Assembly (NCBI RefSeq): GCF_000346465.2
Contig: NC_034012.1
Span: forward strand, 4,817,655-4,881,654
DNA length: 64,000 nt
Source of the DNA: Prunus persica
Lineage: Eukaryota; Streptophyta; Magnoliopsida; Rosales; Rosaceae
Direction of reading: 5' to 3'
The notes beneath the pieces are model-generated. The model did not search any database and was not told where the DNA came from. It saw only the letters and a program-made list of their open reading frames with translations. Shown piece by piece: positions 12,482 to 26,950 of this stretch (positions are counted from its first letter, which is position 1; every line of letters begins with the position of its first letter). The translations under genes were made by a program, and so were the position numbers.

Positions 12482-12633
12482 ATACCTTTCTTGGTCTTTT
12501 GGCTAAAATGAAGCGTAATATCTGTTCTTATCAATATAATATTTGATATGTGGGCCACGGCCCACTTGATATTATATTTTTAGATGGGGAGGCCCACAGT
12601 ATTGCATTACTGCATGGCCTTGGCACACCCCAA
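12482..12633 (+). ncRNA. U2 snRNA-like gene, diverged or truncated
   Basis: The sequence opens ATACCTTTCTTGGTCTTTTG and then carries TATCTGTTCTTATCA, GATATGTGGGCCACGGCCCAC, GATATTATATTTTTAG and, near the end, GCCTTGGCACACC. These follow the order of plant U2 snRNA: 5' end, branch-site pairing region, stem IIa/b, Sm-site region and stem IV. Differences: the branch-pairing GTAGTA is GTAATA, the Sm-site region is altered, and the length is about 150 against about 196 bases in functional plant U2. It is therefore a U2 variant or pseudogene, although its promoter elements are still recognisable. The 3' limit is approximate. Confidence 0.75.
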
Positions 12634-12978
12634 CCAAAACTAAAATTTAGCCTGTTCTAATGCCATCTCTATTAATGAGGGCTAAATTAGCCCCGTCCTA
12701 TAAAATAGCTTTTCAAAATATGTTAAAAAAATAAAATAATATATTGTTAAATTATTGAGTTAATTAATGTTTAATATTTTGTGATTACACGAAGGTGAGA
12801 TTTTTTTAAAAAATACAATTTTTTATATAATGATTTTTTCATTTTTAAAATACTCTTGAAAACGAAAAAACTGAGATACCCCTTTTAAAATGAATGAAAA
12901 ATTAAATGGTGTTAAAGTCAAATGACAAATCATGAATTTTAAAAATTGAAAAATTAAGGTGATATTTCTCTTAAATTT

Positions 12979-13050
12979 GAAACGGATGTATAAATTCAAG
13001 TGACATTTCTACAAGAAACGGATGTATAAATTCAAGTGACATTTTCTACA
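12979..13050. repeat. Tandem duplication, 36-base unit x 2
   Basis: The unit beginning gaaacggatgtataaattc occurs twice in a row, at 12979-13014 and 13015-13050, with almost no difference. The surrounding bases from 12640 to 13141 are AT-rich spacer with no gene that I can see. Confidence 0.85.
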
Positions 13051-13141
13051 AAAATCTCTTGTTTGAAATTTAGCAATAGATTCTTATTTCAATACTATTT
13101 TGTTTCTTAGCGGAATTTGAGATTTAAGTTGACTCTGTGTC

Positions 13142-13369
13142 AATAGTCATATGTAGCATGAAAGCAAATACCAGCTGATTCTTACAAGGCAAATGTTAAC
13201 GTTTTCTTGTGACTAGATTATGTCACATGCTGGCTATATGATAAGCTGAAAGCTACGTTATCCTTCAAATTTAAAAAGCCGAAAACTAAGATGAGAGGCT
13301 TTCTTTGCTGAAGTTGTTATAAAAAAGCACTTAACGTACATATAAAGCAAAACAGACAGAAGTCTTGGT
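13142..13369. repeat. 3' flank duplicated with gene A
   Basis: This is the partner of 9715-9945. The match runs into the stop codon of gene B, which shows that the copied unit included the 3' flank. Confidence 0.8.
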
Positions 13370-14962
13370 CTAAAAGTCTGTAATTCTAAACGAAGCAGGA
13401 AGAGGTGGAATGCTTTGTTCATTTCTGAAGAAGTTGTCTGGATCAACCTTGCTCTTCACTTGTGCCAGCCTCTTGAAATTACCCTTGAAGTACTTTGTGC
13501 CCCAAGCACTTGCTTCCAAGTAGCTTGTGTTGTCTTGCTTGTTGCTCCCCAAATCAAGATCCTTATAGTTGATATAGGCACCCCTTGGAGATCTAGAAAC
13601 ATAAGGGCTCATAAACCTATAAAGCATTCTTATCCAGTGTATATGCTTGTTGGTTTCCTCAACACTATTTACATCCCACTTCACTATGTATTGTATGTTG
13701 TACAAATTACCCTTTCTGTGGGGAAATGGAATTTCAAATTCTGAAATCTCATTCATCTTTCCACCAAAAGGATCCATTGTCATGAACACTGTTTGATCTT
13801 GCTGAAACCACTCCCAAATCCCTTTTAGACCAACCTCTGGTATAGGTTGCTTCACATAGTCCGATTTAGACTTGAAGTTGATCTTCCGGAGGGGGTACAG
13901 CAAGACCTCTGGGGACTGGTCTTTTTGGAAGCCAGCAAAATACTGGACAGATTGGATCCAACTCATTTCAATGCAGTCTTTTGCCTGCAATCCCAGCTCT
14001 GGAAAGCTCTGATCCATCAATGGCATTAGTCTGTCAATTCCTCCTAGAAACAGTGAGCTGAAAGATACTTGGACTTTTTTATCCTTCCCACTCCCCATAT
14101 TTTCAATGATGATCCTGAGCAAAAGATCTTCATGAAACTTGTCTGCAACGTATTGCCACCTGTGAACAAGCTTGCTTGCACCTTCTGCCAATGTTTTATG
14201 AACTGTAAAAACAGTCACAATTTTTGGAACCCGAACCAATTTGATTTTCCATGAAAGTATGATCCCAAAGCTTGATCCCCCACCTCCTCTAATGGCCCAA
14301 AACAGATCCTCACCCATTGTTCTTCTGTCTAGGATTCTTCCATTGACATCAATTAGGCGAGCATCTATGACATTGTCAGCTGCTAGGCCATGCTTCCTCA
14401 TCAAGGTACCAAGCCCACCTCCACTGAAATGCCCACCAATCCCAACAATAGGACAAAACCCTGCTGGAAATCCAAGGACCTCACTTTTCTTGGCAATGCT
14501 ATAATAAAGCTCACCAAGTGTAGCTCCTGACTGAACCCAAGCTGTTTGATCTGCAACATTTACCACAACAGAACGCAGATTGATGAGGTCAATGAGGACA
14601 AATGGGGTTTTGCAGAGGTAAGACAGGCCTTCAAAGTCATGGCCTCCACTTCTAACCCTGACTTGTAAGCCAAGTTTTCTGCTGCAAAGAACAGCTGCTT
14701 GGATTTCAGATTCCTTGAGAGGTGTAACAATAAGAAGAGGCTTTGATGTGGAGTTTAACCATCTGGGATTTTGTTGGGAAGATTGCAAGATTGTTGTATA
14801 CAAAGAGGAATTTGAGGTGTGAATTGTTTGATCAGAAATTCTTGTGTAGTAACTGGATTGAGCTGTCATGCACTGACTGAAAATTTCACCACAGATTGAA
14901 CTAGAAATTGGCAGTGAAACTGAGACCAAAAACAAAGAAGCTATTAGTGAAATTAACGCCAT
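13370..14962 (-). CDS. BBE-like FAD-linked oxidoreductase B, intact
   Basis: A single-exon ORF of 530 residues with a signal peptide at 1-20 and the same domain order as A. By eye it is nearly collinear with A; two residues are missing around 357-360 (EVLLYPLRK). Flavin-linking His108 and Cys170 are present, as is His178. Three pocket positions differ from A or from the family norm: the usual HDYEG is HDFEG (Phe110 for Tyr), Cys+1 to Cys+3 is PIV, and Cys+14 is Leu184 (GGGLG). Asn-Ile-Gln and AYINYKDLD are kept. Tyr at His+2 lines the active site in Arabidopsis BBE-like 15, so B may differ from A in substrate or activity despite their similarity. It is probably secreted. Confidence 0.92.
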   Translation of the reverse strand: MALISLIASLFLVSVSLPISSSICGEIFSQCMTAQSSYYTRISDQTIHTSNSSLYTTILQSSQQNPRWLNSTSKPLLIVTPLKESEIQAAVLCSRKLGLQVRVRSGGHDFEGLSYLCKTPFVLIDLINLRSVVVNVADQTAWVQSGATLGELYYSIAKKSEVLGFPAGFCPIVGIGGHFSGGGLGTLMRKHGLAADNVIDARLIDVNGRILDRRTMGEDLFWAIRGGGGSSFGIILSWKIKLVRVPKIVTVFTVHKTLAEGASKLVHRWQYVADKFHEDLLLRIIIENMGSGKDKKVQVSFSSLFLGGIDRLMPLMDQSFPELGLQAKDCIEMSWIQSVQYFAGFQKDQSPEVLLYPLRKINFKSKSDYVKQPIPEVGLKGIWEWFQQDQTVFMTMDPFGGKMNEISEFEIPFPHRKGNLYNIQYIVKWDVNSVEETNKHIHWIRMLYRFMSPYVSRSPRGAYINYKDLDLGSNKQDNTSYLEASAWGTKYFKGNFKRLAQVKSKVDPDNFFRNEQSIPPLPASFRITDF

Positions 14963-15402
14963 CTCTATGAGGAGTTCAGGCTTCTAGATTAGATGAGCTT
15001 GAGTTTGAGTTTGAGTTTGGCTGCATATATTAAACATCATATTCCACTTGAGTCTTGCATGGTTGCAATATGTCAAGACCTGAGTGCAATGTGTAATGTG
15101 TCCAGAGCTGAGTCTTGCATGGTTGCAATGTGTCAATTTACATATTCCACTTGCCACCTTACAAAGCTCCCCTACATCAACAAAGTTTAATGCACCGGCT
15201 CTCTCTTTTCATGTAGCATTCTAGGATCAACATATAAAACATACCTTTGAGGACAAACACATTGTTATTACATTGTTTATGGGATGACAAAAACAAAATA
15301 TTGATAGGAAAAAGACATTCTTTTTTGCCTTTGTAACAGAAAATTGGAGTTACATATAGTCCCAATCACCAATTTGATTCTAACTTCAACCAAAATATTT
15401 CC
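14963..15402. other. Spacer between B and C
   Basis: A TATA-like TATATG lies on the minus strand near 15022-15030, upstream of gene B. GAGTTT is repeated at about 15000-15018. A phrase of about 26 bases (gagtcttgcatggttgcaat) occurs at about 15051 and again at about 15111. No gene is visible. Confidence 0.45.
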
Positions 15403-16985
15403 TCATAGATAAAAGTTTGGTGCAATACTTTGCTCATTCTTGAAGAAGTTTCCATAATCAACCATACCCTTTATATGAGCCAATTGATCAAAATTTCCCT
15501 TGAAGTACTTTTCACCCCAAATCTTGGCTTCAGAAAATATTCCATGGATATTTCTCCCAATGTCCAAATCCCTGTAGTTGACATATGCAGTCCTAGGGTT
15601 TTAGTCACAAATGGAGCCATGAAGTTGTAAAGTCTGTTCATCCACTTCAAATGCCTCTGCTCAGCCAAATATCCCCCCTCTTGCCATTTGCTGAAGTATT
15701 GTATGTTGTGTAAAACTCCAGCCCTATGTGGAAATGGAATTGAAGATTCTGAAATCTCACACATTTTTCCACCGTAAGGATCCCAAACCATAACACCAGC
15801 CTCACCTTCTTGCATTACCTTCCATATGGCTTCTAAGTTTGTTTCTGAAATGGGTTCAGTCACAAAATCTGATTTGCCTTTGAAGAAGCCTTTTTGAACA
15901 TGGTTTCTGTCTAACAAAACCTCCAAGGGCTGTCCTGGGTTTTCACCATTACTGTAAATAGTGGACTGGATCCAACTTATTTCCTTGCAGTCCTCAGGCT
16001 TCAAGCCCAACTCAGGAAAGCTTTTTGCCATCAGTGGGACTAGTTGATCACTGGTTCCAAGAAACAATGAATTGAAATTGGCCTGGATTGTTTTTCCACC
16101 CTTAGAATCCTTGCCTACAAATATAATGATTCTTATGAATAGATCTTCATGAAACTTGTGAGCAATCTGTTGCCACCTGTGAATCAATTTGGTTGCATTT
16201 TGTTCAAGGGTTCTTGGGATGTTGAAAACTGTCACCTTAGGAGGAACTGGAACCAAATTGATCTTCCATTCAACTACAACTCCAAAGTTTCCTCCTCCAC
16301 CTCCTCTAATGGCCCAAAAGAAATCCTCACCCATTCCTTGCCTGTCAAGAATATTTCCATCAGCAGTAATCACAATTGCATCTACAACATTATCAGCAGC
16401 AAGGCCAAATTTTCTCATCAATGTGCCTTGTCCACCACCACTGATATGCCCCCCAGCCCCCATACTAGGGCAAACACCAGCTGGGAAGCCATGGCCTTTG
16501 CTCTGATTGGCAACATGATAGTAAAGCTCACCAACTGTGGCACCAGCTTGAACCCATGCAGTGCCATTGTTGCTGTCAACTCTCACATTATTAAGGTTGA
16601 CAAGATCAATGATGATAAAGGGGACATATGAATTATATGAGAGCCCCTCATAGTCGTGACCACCGCTTCGAATCCTGACTTGCAGGCCATGTACTTTGCT
16701 ACAAATGATTGCAGCTTTGACGTGATCAGCGCTATACGGTGTAATGATGTATTGAAGCTTATGAAATTTGGTGCTGTTGAACCTGAAGTTTTGTATAGAG
16801 GACTGAAAAATAAATGAAAATGAAGGGGAATGAGGGCTGTACACCAATTTGCTTATGGTGGCTGAGTATTGTGGAGACTGGTTGGCAACGCAAGTAACAA
16901 AGTTGTGTTCAGGGACGAGGTCAACTACTGCAGAGGAAACTGAGAAGAAGAGAGAAACTATTGCATAGGTTAGAAGGTGAGCCAT
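15403..16985 (-). pseudogene. BBE-like gene C with C-terminal frameshift
   Basis: I choose the ATG at 16985 (MAHLLTYAIVSLFF, a signal peptide); an upstream in-frame ATG at 17051 would put a charged stretch ahead of it. From that start the motifs are His110 (RSGGHDYEG), Cys172 in VCPSMGAGGH and His180. Met175 occupies the oxygen gatekeeper site and Gln186 (GGGQG) the Cys+14 site; both are unusual for the array. Asn-Ile-Gln is present. After PFVTK, near 15600, the frame slips by one base: the open frame runs to 15471 with unrelated residues, while the normal C-terminus (AYVNYRDLD to FFKNEQSIAP) continues in another frame to TGA at 15403-15405. The lost part includes the Tyr of the BBE domain. 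A one-base sequencing error is possible, because the rest of the gene is undamaged. Confidence 0.85.
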
Positions 16986-17576
16986 TTTTGCTTCCACTCC
17001 AATTGCTTCCATTAGCTGGGGGTTTTCATGCTTCAATTTCTCTGTTAACATCTACTGAGATTTTGTAACTGAAAGGAAATTAAAGCATTTGAAACTGAAA
17101 AATCGAAAATCTCCTCATCAATGGTATCAGTTATAAAAAATTTTACTTGAGCGTTTTCTTGAATAACAATCAATGATCAGTAAGCAAGTTGTGCAAAGGA
17201 AAACTAAAACAAAAGTTTAACTTCCGTTACAACTCTTTGAATCAATAAGTGAAACCTGTTTTTTTAGCACTAGTGTTGAGCTTATGGATGCACAAGTAGT
17301 GAGTATAGGAAGTGTAAGTTCTCTTTGGCATAGTCTGACCAAAACATTATCATTTATCTAGGCGGATTGGGGCCTGGAGATGACAAAGTTAGAGCAAAAG
17401 TTGGGCTGAGCCATTGAAATGAATTTGATTACATTACTTTTCTACAGAAGTAGAATGTCTCACCAAGTCTCCAAGAGGCTTTTATGACAAATTTATTCGA
17501 GTCTGTATAAAAATTTGATGAACAAAACACACTGATCAAACCATTCAAATCCATACCATGTCTAGCTTCTGGCTCC
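16986..17576. other. Spacer between C and D
   Basis: AT-rich spacer holding the probable promoter of C and the 3' flank of D. I see no gene or repeat. Confidence 0.4.
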
Positions 17577-19202
<1,626 letters not shown>

Positions 19203-19249
19203 TCAAGTATCTTGAATGGTGTTGGGGATATAGCTTAGTGTCTTGCATT

Positions 19250-19258
19250 GCTTTATAG
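19250..19258 (-). promoter_or_regulatory. Probable TATA box of gene D
   Basis: On the minus strand it reads CTATAAAGC, about 60 bases before the start codon. The same octamer context (CTATAAAGC) stands about 75 bases before gene E, which supports a shared core promoter. Confidence 0.5.
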
Positions 19259-19393
19259 AAGTATGAAGGTCTGTCACCAACACCAACGTGTATTTGACCT
19301 AATGCAAACGTCACGTGTGCACGTTTGATAAACGTTGTTGATCCATTTCTAATTAATTTAAAATTTTGGGATCTAAAAGTTGTGTAAAATGAT

Positions 19394-20231
19394 GAGTGAT
19401 GCTAAAAGAACCCTAAAATTAACTGAGTACACCCTATAATCTACGTACACCCTAACATTTAAATCAAAATATAAAATTAACTAAGTACACCCTATTTAAT
19501 TACCAAAAATACCCTTGGTACACCCTAATACACTATATCACATCTATTTTGTCACGTCATATTTTAATTTCTTCTAAAACTTTTATTCTTCACATTAAAA
19601 GGAGTCAATTTGAACAAATTTGGGTTTTATTTGTTCTGCAAATTCCCCTTTTTTTTTTTCCCTCATCTTAAAGGGGTTTTGATTTAGTCTTCAAATAACG
19701 AATTTGTTCAAACTGGTTTGACAACACGCCATATGGGTGTAATAGTTACTGCAAACTTGATTCAAATGAAAACTTGAAAACTAATTTCCAAATGCCTTCT
19801 TATATTTGAACTTTAGATCCAACTAATATCTTCAATGATTGTTCTGAATAGTTAGATGGTCTTCCACTTTCAGATTTGGTCTCTTAATAATTTCTTTAAA
19901 CTTCATGTCTAATGGAGGAGTTGTTGGGCAGCGATGGAGGGCTGTTGGTTAGCAAAGGAAGGGGCAAGCGAACAAACATTCAATGACACCTCTTTGTACT
20001 ACCATCAATGTTCGTTGCGTTATTTGCCGTCGACATCAAGCAAAACGAAAACTTCTCTACGTTTGATTAGGGTTGGATATGGTGAGTAGGGTGTACTTAT
20101 TAAAATTATATTTGTTTCACAATTTAATATATCTTTTTTGGTCATTTTATATTTGGGTAAATTAGTAATTCAATAAATAGTTTGGTAGTAGGGTGCACTC
20201 AATTAATTTTAGGGTTCATTTAGCAGCACTC
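19394..20231. mobile_element. hAT-like MITE, 838 bp, with 8-bp TSD
   Basis: The left end GAGTGATGCTAAAAGAACCC and the reverse complement of the right end GAGTGCTGCTAAATGAACCC form an imperfect terminal inverted repeat that extends for about 45 bases (through CTAAAATTAA and GAGT-CACCCT). The flanks are an exact 8-base direct repeat AAAATGAT at 19386-19393 and 20232-20239. An 8-base duplication is typical of the hAT superfamily. The interior has no transposase ORF, so it is non-autonomous. Confidence 0.85.
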
Positions 20232-20286
20232 AAAATGATCTATCAAGTTAGTTTACATGGTGCATAGTGCGGCTGCAACTATATAA

Positions 20287-20560
20287 GAGCATCTCTAAGG
20301 GAGATGTCAAATGCAAAATGTTAAATTTGAATTTGATGACTTATGTGACAATTTGACACTTTGGAAAAAAAATTAACTCCACTCAAAATGCCAAATATCA
20401 TATTATTTTATTATATTTTTAAAAGCAAACGGACCCATATAATGCATAAAGTTTTAAAAAAGAATAAGTAATAGTGGGGTTTATGACTAAAAAAATATTA
20501 AAATAATATTTGACATCAAGCTTTTAGATATGTTATTTTTGACATATCTCTTCTTGCTTT
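20287..20560. mobile_element. Possible degenerate MITE
   Basis: Left end gagcatctctaagggagatgtcaaa and the later tttgacatatctcttcttgc are loosely complementary, a pattern common in short plant MITEs. I could not fix its borders or a target-site duplication, so this is weak. Confidence 0.3.
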
Positions 20561-20877
20561 CAAATCTATGTAGGGTTTGACTACTCGGTTGGAGCAACTT
20601 TAACCTTCAATTTTTGTAATTTCATATCCACATGTGGCAATTTAACATATCAGTCGAAGATGCTCTAAGTTTCTTTTTGTACTCATTTGCCTGGCTGATT
20701 TGTTGGCCCGTTTTTAGTAGTTTAAGCTTTTTTGTCCACTTATTTTCTGAAAATGTGGTGTTGATATCATTCTGGTCAATGGCCTCCACTTTGAGTTCTG
20801 TATTTTGTGGAATGGACGCCTACCATACGCTTCTGTCAATCAAAGCTTTCACTTCTTTCTGCTTTGTGTATGTTCAT

Positions 20878-21090
20878 TGGTGTAAAAGACTCCACCTCCA
20901 TGTGAAAATGGAATTATAGACTCTGATATATTTGACTGACTCAGTCTCCACTAAGGATCCCAAGTGATTAGGCCTGCCTCATTTTCCAGCTTTTGAACCC
21001 CTCCACGGGTTCTGTTAGAAAAATAAAAAATAAAAAAAATCTGATTTTGGTTTGAAAAAAAGCTTTTTCGGTATTGATATTCATCTAACA
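20878..21090 (-). pseudogene. Relic of a BBE-like gene, closest to C
   Basis: On the minus strand this stretch lines up, with many indels, to the part of gene C at about 15710-15930. Recognisable pieces are the region encoding PFPHRAGV (ccatgtgaaaatggaatt), the YGGK-like segment before gatccc, and the KSDF segment (aaatctgattttgg). No reading frame remains. It shows that the array once had another copy between D and E. Confidence 0.65.
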
Positions 21091-22527
21091 AGTACTATAG
21101 TCAAATGATGAAACACCACTAGCTATAATGTTTTGACTTTTGAGAGTTTTCTTCAATAAAATCAACGATTCATTGATTAAGTGAAGGTTCCATTGAACCC
21201 AATTGTTGGAGTACGAACCAACAGATTCATTCCCTTGTTATTTCATTTTCTGTCAAATCTGCCGACAATTTAGGCTAATTTCTACTAGGGTTGGACACAT
21301 ATGGGTTCGGCCAAATCTAGTCTTTTGACCTATAATCGAGCCAAACCGGCCAGTTCGGTCGACTGCATCAGTTCACCAGTTTTTTTTTTAGCCCGCCCCT
21401 AATGTATACCATCCCTCTATACCATATACATATAAAAAGATGCATCTATAAATCAGCTAAAATTATGCCTCAGTACTAGTGCTACAGGCATGAAGAGCCA
21501 AGTTTCATATATTAATGTATCTGAAAGAATCTGAAGCATACTTCTTTTAATTTTGTATGGCTGTCAACTTCTTTTGTATGTCTGATTTTGGTATTTTCTC
21601 CAGCAGTTTTTCCTTCTTGTTCTCTACCAGTTAACATGTTGGTTAACTGCTTTCTCTCTCTGCATATGCGTAAGTTATTTTTTATATTAACAGGTTCACA
21701 TTTGATTATTCTTACTTCTTGTTTAGCTATCTGCGCTCCAAACAAAATACTTTACACTTTTCATGCATTCAAGAGTTGAGTGTAGAAGTTGAAAAATGAG
21801 TGTGAAAATCACAACCAAAACTTGTGCTTTTAGAAAAGTTGGCTTAGCTATTCCGGTGGCTGTATGGTCTGGGCAAGCATTGTCTTTTTCAGGTTCACCT
21901 TCTTTGCTCCGAAACTCCTCGGGGCCAATTGACCCAGCTCTTTCTTTACACGGGTTAAGTCTTGCGGTAAATTTATGTTTGAATTTTTAGTGTTTTTAAT
22001 CGCAATGATTCTTGAACGTATATCCGAGTTTCATTTTACCCATTCAATTCGTTTGAAAAAAAATTTCATATGAAAATTTGAAGGACATCCATCATATCAC
22101 ACTCATTCGATGGCTCTTGAGCTAAAACTATGTTTTGTGTTTTACTTTCCCACATACTATTTATTTTATTTTCAAGCCACATCAAATGTGTAACATATTT
22201 TCCATATTTATATTAAGTTTAGGTAATTCAGGCTGCATCAGTATAAAAAGTTGTTTGTTGTATAGACTATGAAAAGGTCCATGATTCAGCTCAATTTTAT
22301 GCATAGTAAGTGCTACCTAAAGAATCAAAGTTTGTTACCAGCAGGAAGAATCTGAAAGATACTTCATGTTCTTTTGTTACCTTACAAAATCAATTTTGTG
22401 GGGTTTGTGTTGAAGTGATAATATTCACTCAAAAATAAATAAATAAAGTACGAGTTAGAAGAAAAAGGGGTGGTTGTGTGGAAATCTTTTTAAAAGTGAA
22501 TAAGAGCAATAATAATTCACCAACATG
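21091..22527. other. Spacer without recognisable gene
   Basis: AT-rich sequence with several short ORFs that lack any family resemblance or codon bias. No repeat structure was resolved. Confidence 0.4.
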
Positions 22528-23028
22528 TTGCTTTCTCTATAAACAAAGGAATCTCAAAGCTTTAAATATGGCCCACGGCAAGGCACTTTCTTAATCATAG
22601 TTCTATGGCACGGTTTTCTTGTTTGCTCAAGGCCCCAGGTTTCGATTAACTCAAGAGTTCCTGATTATGATGACTTCTATCATTATAAACAAAGCCAGGG
22701 CAATGTTTTCCAACAGGCAACTTTGATCAAATGCTTCCAAGATGTATTCAACATCCAAGTCTGTGGGGATGTGTTGGTTGGAAGCAAATTCCCAAAAGCA
22801 CTCAATTTAAGAAGGCCTCGTTTTGCTGTTGTTGCACATGCAAAAGAGTTCAATGAAAACATAAATAATAAATACATAAATATGAGAAAAGAAAAGAAGA
22901 ATAGGCAAAGCAAATACTCAAGCAAGCTTTGTCTTTGGTTTCTGAAGCAGGAAGACAAATTGCTTTCTCTATAAATGAAGGAATCTCAAAGCTCTAAATA
23001 TGGCTCACGTTAAGGCACCTTCTTAATC
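22528..23028. repeat. 69-bp direct repeats flanking a 360-bp unknown segment
   Basis: A 69-base phrase beginning ttgctttctctataaa occurs at 22528-22596 and again at 22960-23028 with about 8 differences. Between them an ORF (22723-22974, + strand) reads CGDVLVGSKFPKALNLRR and onwards, but I recognise no family. It may be a captured gene fragment or an old short repeat-flanked element. Confidence 0.5.
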
Positions 23029-23459
23029 TGTACATGTAAAGAAAGAAGTCAGCAACATGGGAAAAGAAAAAAAGAAGATGAAGAACAGGAAGATTGTGGG
23101 CATGTAGGTTACCACGTAAAATCCCATAAGGGAAGAAACAATTTTTTTCTTCTTTTGATGATTCAGCAAACGGCTTTGGGAAGTCACAGGCTGGTCTGGA
23201 AAAGCAAAAGAAACATATCAAGAGCTATCGTTTTATTTTCTAGCTATCTAAAGTTGCGGTGCACATATGTCTTTTTTAAAAGAAATTCATATAGTCAATT
23301 CTATATGGAAAAGGGGCTTGCTTTCCTTAATGCTCCAGGGGTTCCAATTCGATAAGGAAGTTAATTCAGACTTCACTTGGACAATGATTTTTATCCTTGG
23401 GTGTCTTAATCAAATTAAAAGACACTTCGTTTTGGCACTAAGCCGTGAAGGAACTAGTT

Positions 23460-24190
23460 GGAGCAAGGCAAGGCCCTAATCGAAAATTAATTAGGGCTGG
23501 CACTGTATGTACCTCTCTCAAGACCCGATGGTCTGAAGCTAATATTCTAAGATTTGGCAGTCTCATATACAATGGGCTCATAATTAGTCTCATGCCCAAA
23601 ATGGACTTGTCCGTTAAAAATTCAGTTGACGAACAATTGGTGCAAAGTCTCAAGTCCGCAAATTATGGATTAATAAAGGCCCATTAATTCCCAAATCATC
23701 AAATTGAAGCCCAAGTTGTACAAAACCACGTCAAAAGGCCCAAGTGGTATAAAACCATGCAAATAAAACCAAAATTTTGGAATTACGTCGGTTTGATCCC
23801 GTCAAGGGTACGTAAGTAGTCTAGCATCCTATTAGACACAATCACAACAAAATACGAATCACTGAATACATCAACCAAATTCCCATAAATCAAATCAAAC
23901 ACATTTTTATGCCAAGTCTGAACTACGTTGGTTTGATTCCGTTAAAGATACGTAGGCAGCCTAGAAATTCAATCTAGATGCAACCGTCCAAATAAACAGA
24001 ATCCCTAGTTCTTTCTTAACCAAATTCGCACACAAACACTACAAATTTCCATAACCAAACTATTATTTTAGTGGGCCATTCACTCACTAAGATTCCTTGA
24101 ATGACGAGTAGCTTGATTTTCGAAAGGAATATGTGGCAACTTAAGATTCTACTTAGGTGCAGCTGCAAAACCAAACACATTGCTCATGTT
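23460..24190. mobile_element. Probable LTR-retroelement relic
   Basis: Two copies of a motif (acgtcggtttgatcccgtcaa at about 23785 and acgttggtttgattccgtta at about 23930), each followed by a tacgta-g-ag-ctag phrase, resemble the cttgatccctcaagg-tatgtaggcagcc motif inside the solo LTR at about 44327. This suggests an old LTR of a related family. Borders and target duplication are not visible. Confidence 0.4.
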
Positions 24191-25229
24191 TCTTTATCAT
24201 GAAATCAAAGGGTGTTCTCTTAAAGTAAGGGATTGTAATTAAGAGATTCTTTAATCTTGAATAGATTGAATTTAAAAGATAATAAAACCTCATGGCTTAG
24301 ATAGTGATGGTGAAATTATAATGGGATACTTACATTTTCCCTCAACAGTTTGTAATGTCTGCTTTTGGTTATTATGCTGTTAATAGCTGCCCCTGCATGT
24401 TCTATCTACGTTTGCAGATTGTTTTTGTGGTAGAATGAAATGGCTCATTTTTTTATATGGTAAATGAAATCTCAAATTCTTTCATCCTACTATTTGACTT
24501 GAACTCCACAATTAAAGTTTGATTATTAGTTATTACTTTTTAATTAATTGAATATGGAAATTCGAACTTGAGACTTCTTACAGTAGTTGCAAAAAAAGTA
24601 TTATTAAGCTAAGATTTAGTGATTTAATTATTTTCTAAATAAATTCAATTTATAATTTTATGTAATAAGCTTAGTTTATTTTTTCGAGTTTGCTATTTGA
24701 TTAGAGCATTAACCTTTTTAGGTTGGTTGGGCCTAATCTTGCTCTGAAACTCAATTGGGTCTAGACAAAGTTGGATTTGGGCTGTGCAACGAATAGAGGA
24801 AAATGAGCGGGTATGAAATTAATTAGAAGATGTAATTTGTAGTTTTTCGGGTATTGAATTACATATTTGATGTGCTTGATTCCGTATGTATTAGTAAACA
24901 CATTGAAGTCGGGAATCAAAACAACGTTCCCATACCTATTCCAATTAAGTAGAGTTGTAGTAAATCAGAATCCATTACTGCAAATAAAAATAAAGGAATA
25001 TTGGATAAATTATAATAGTAAAAGGTATCTTCTACAATAAGGGTTACATTATTGCAGACCCAAAAAAGAAAACATTATTGCAGTGCCCATATTGGTTACA
25101 TTACACCACTTTTCTACAACAGTTTGAATGTTGAGACTAAACAGTCTCTTAAACAAAGCACACTGATCAAACCAATAAAAGCATTACTTACCATGCAGCA
25201 AACATCATATCTTGCTCTTGGCTCTTCTT
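24191..25229. other. AT-rich spacer 3' of gene E
   Basis: No gene or repeat that I can support. The last 100 bases are the 3' flank of gene E and share a phrase (cacactgatcaaacca) with the 3' flank of gene D at about 17529, consistent with D/E duplication. Confidence 0.4.
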
Positions 25230-26894
<1,665 letters not shown>

Positions 26895-26950
26895 TTAAGG
26901 AATTGGCTTAGTGTGGTTTGTGTTGGGGAATTGGCTTAGTGTTTGTGTAT

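Noticed and set aside
15471..17051. Gene C as an intact 526-residue protein
   Set aside because: The last 40 or so residues do not match the family, and the correct C-terminus is present in another frame downstream.
21796..21990. Short plus-strand ORF of 64 codons as a small gene
   Set aside because: It has no family resemblance, no signal of selection and no promoter context that I can see.
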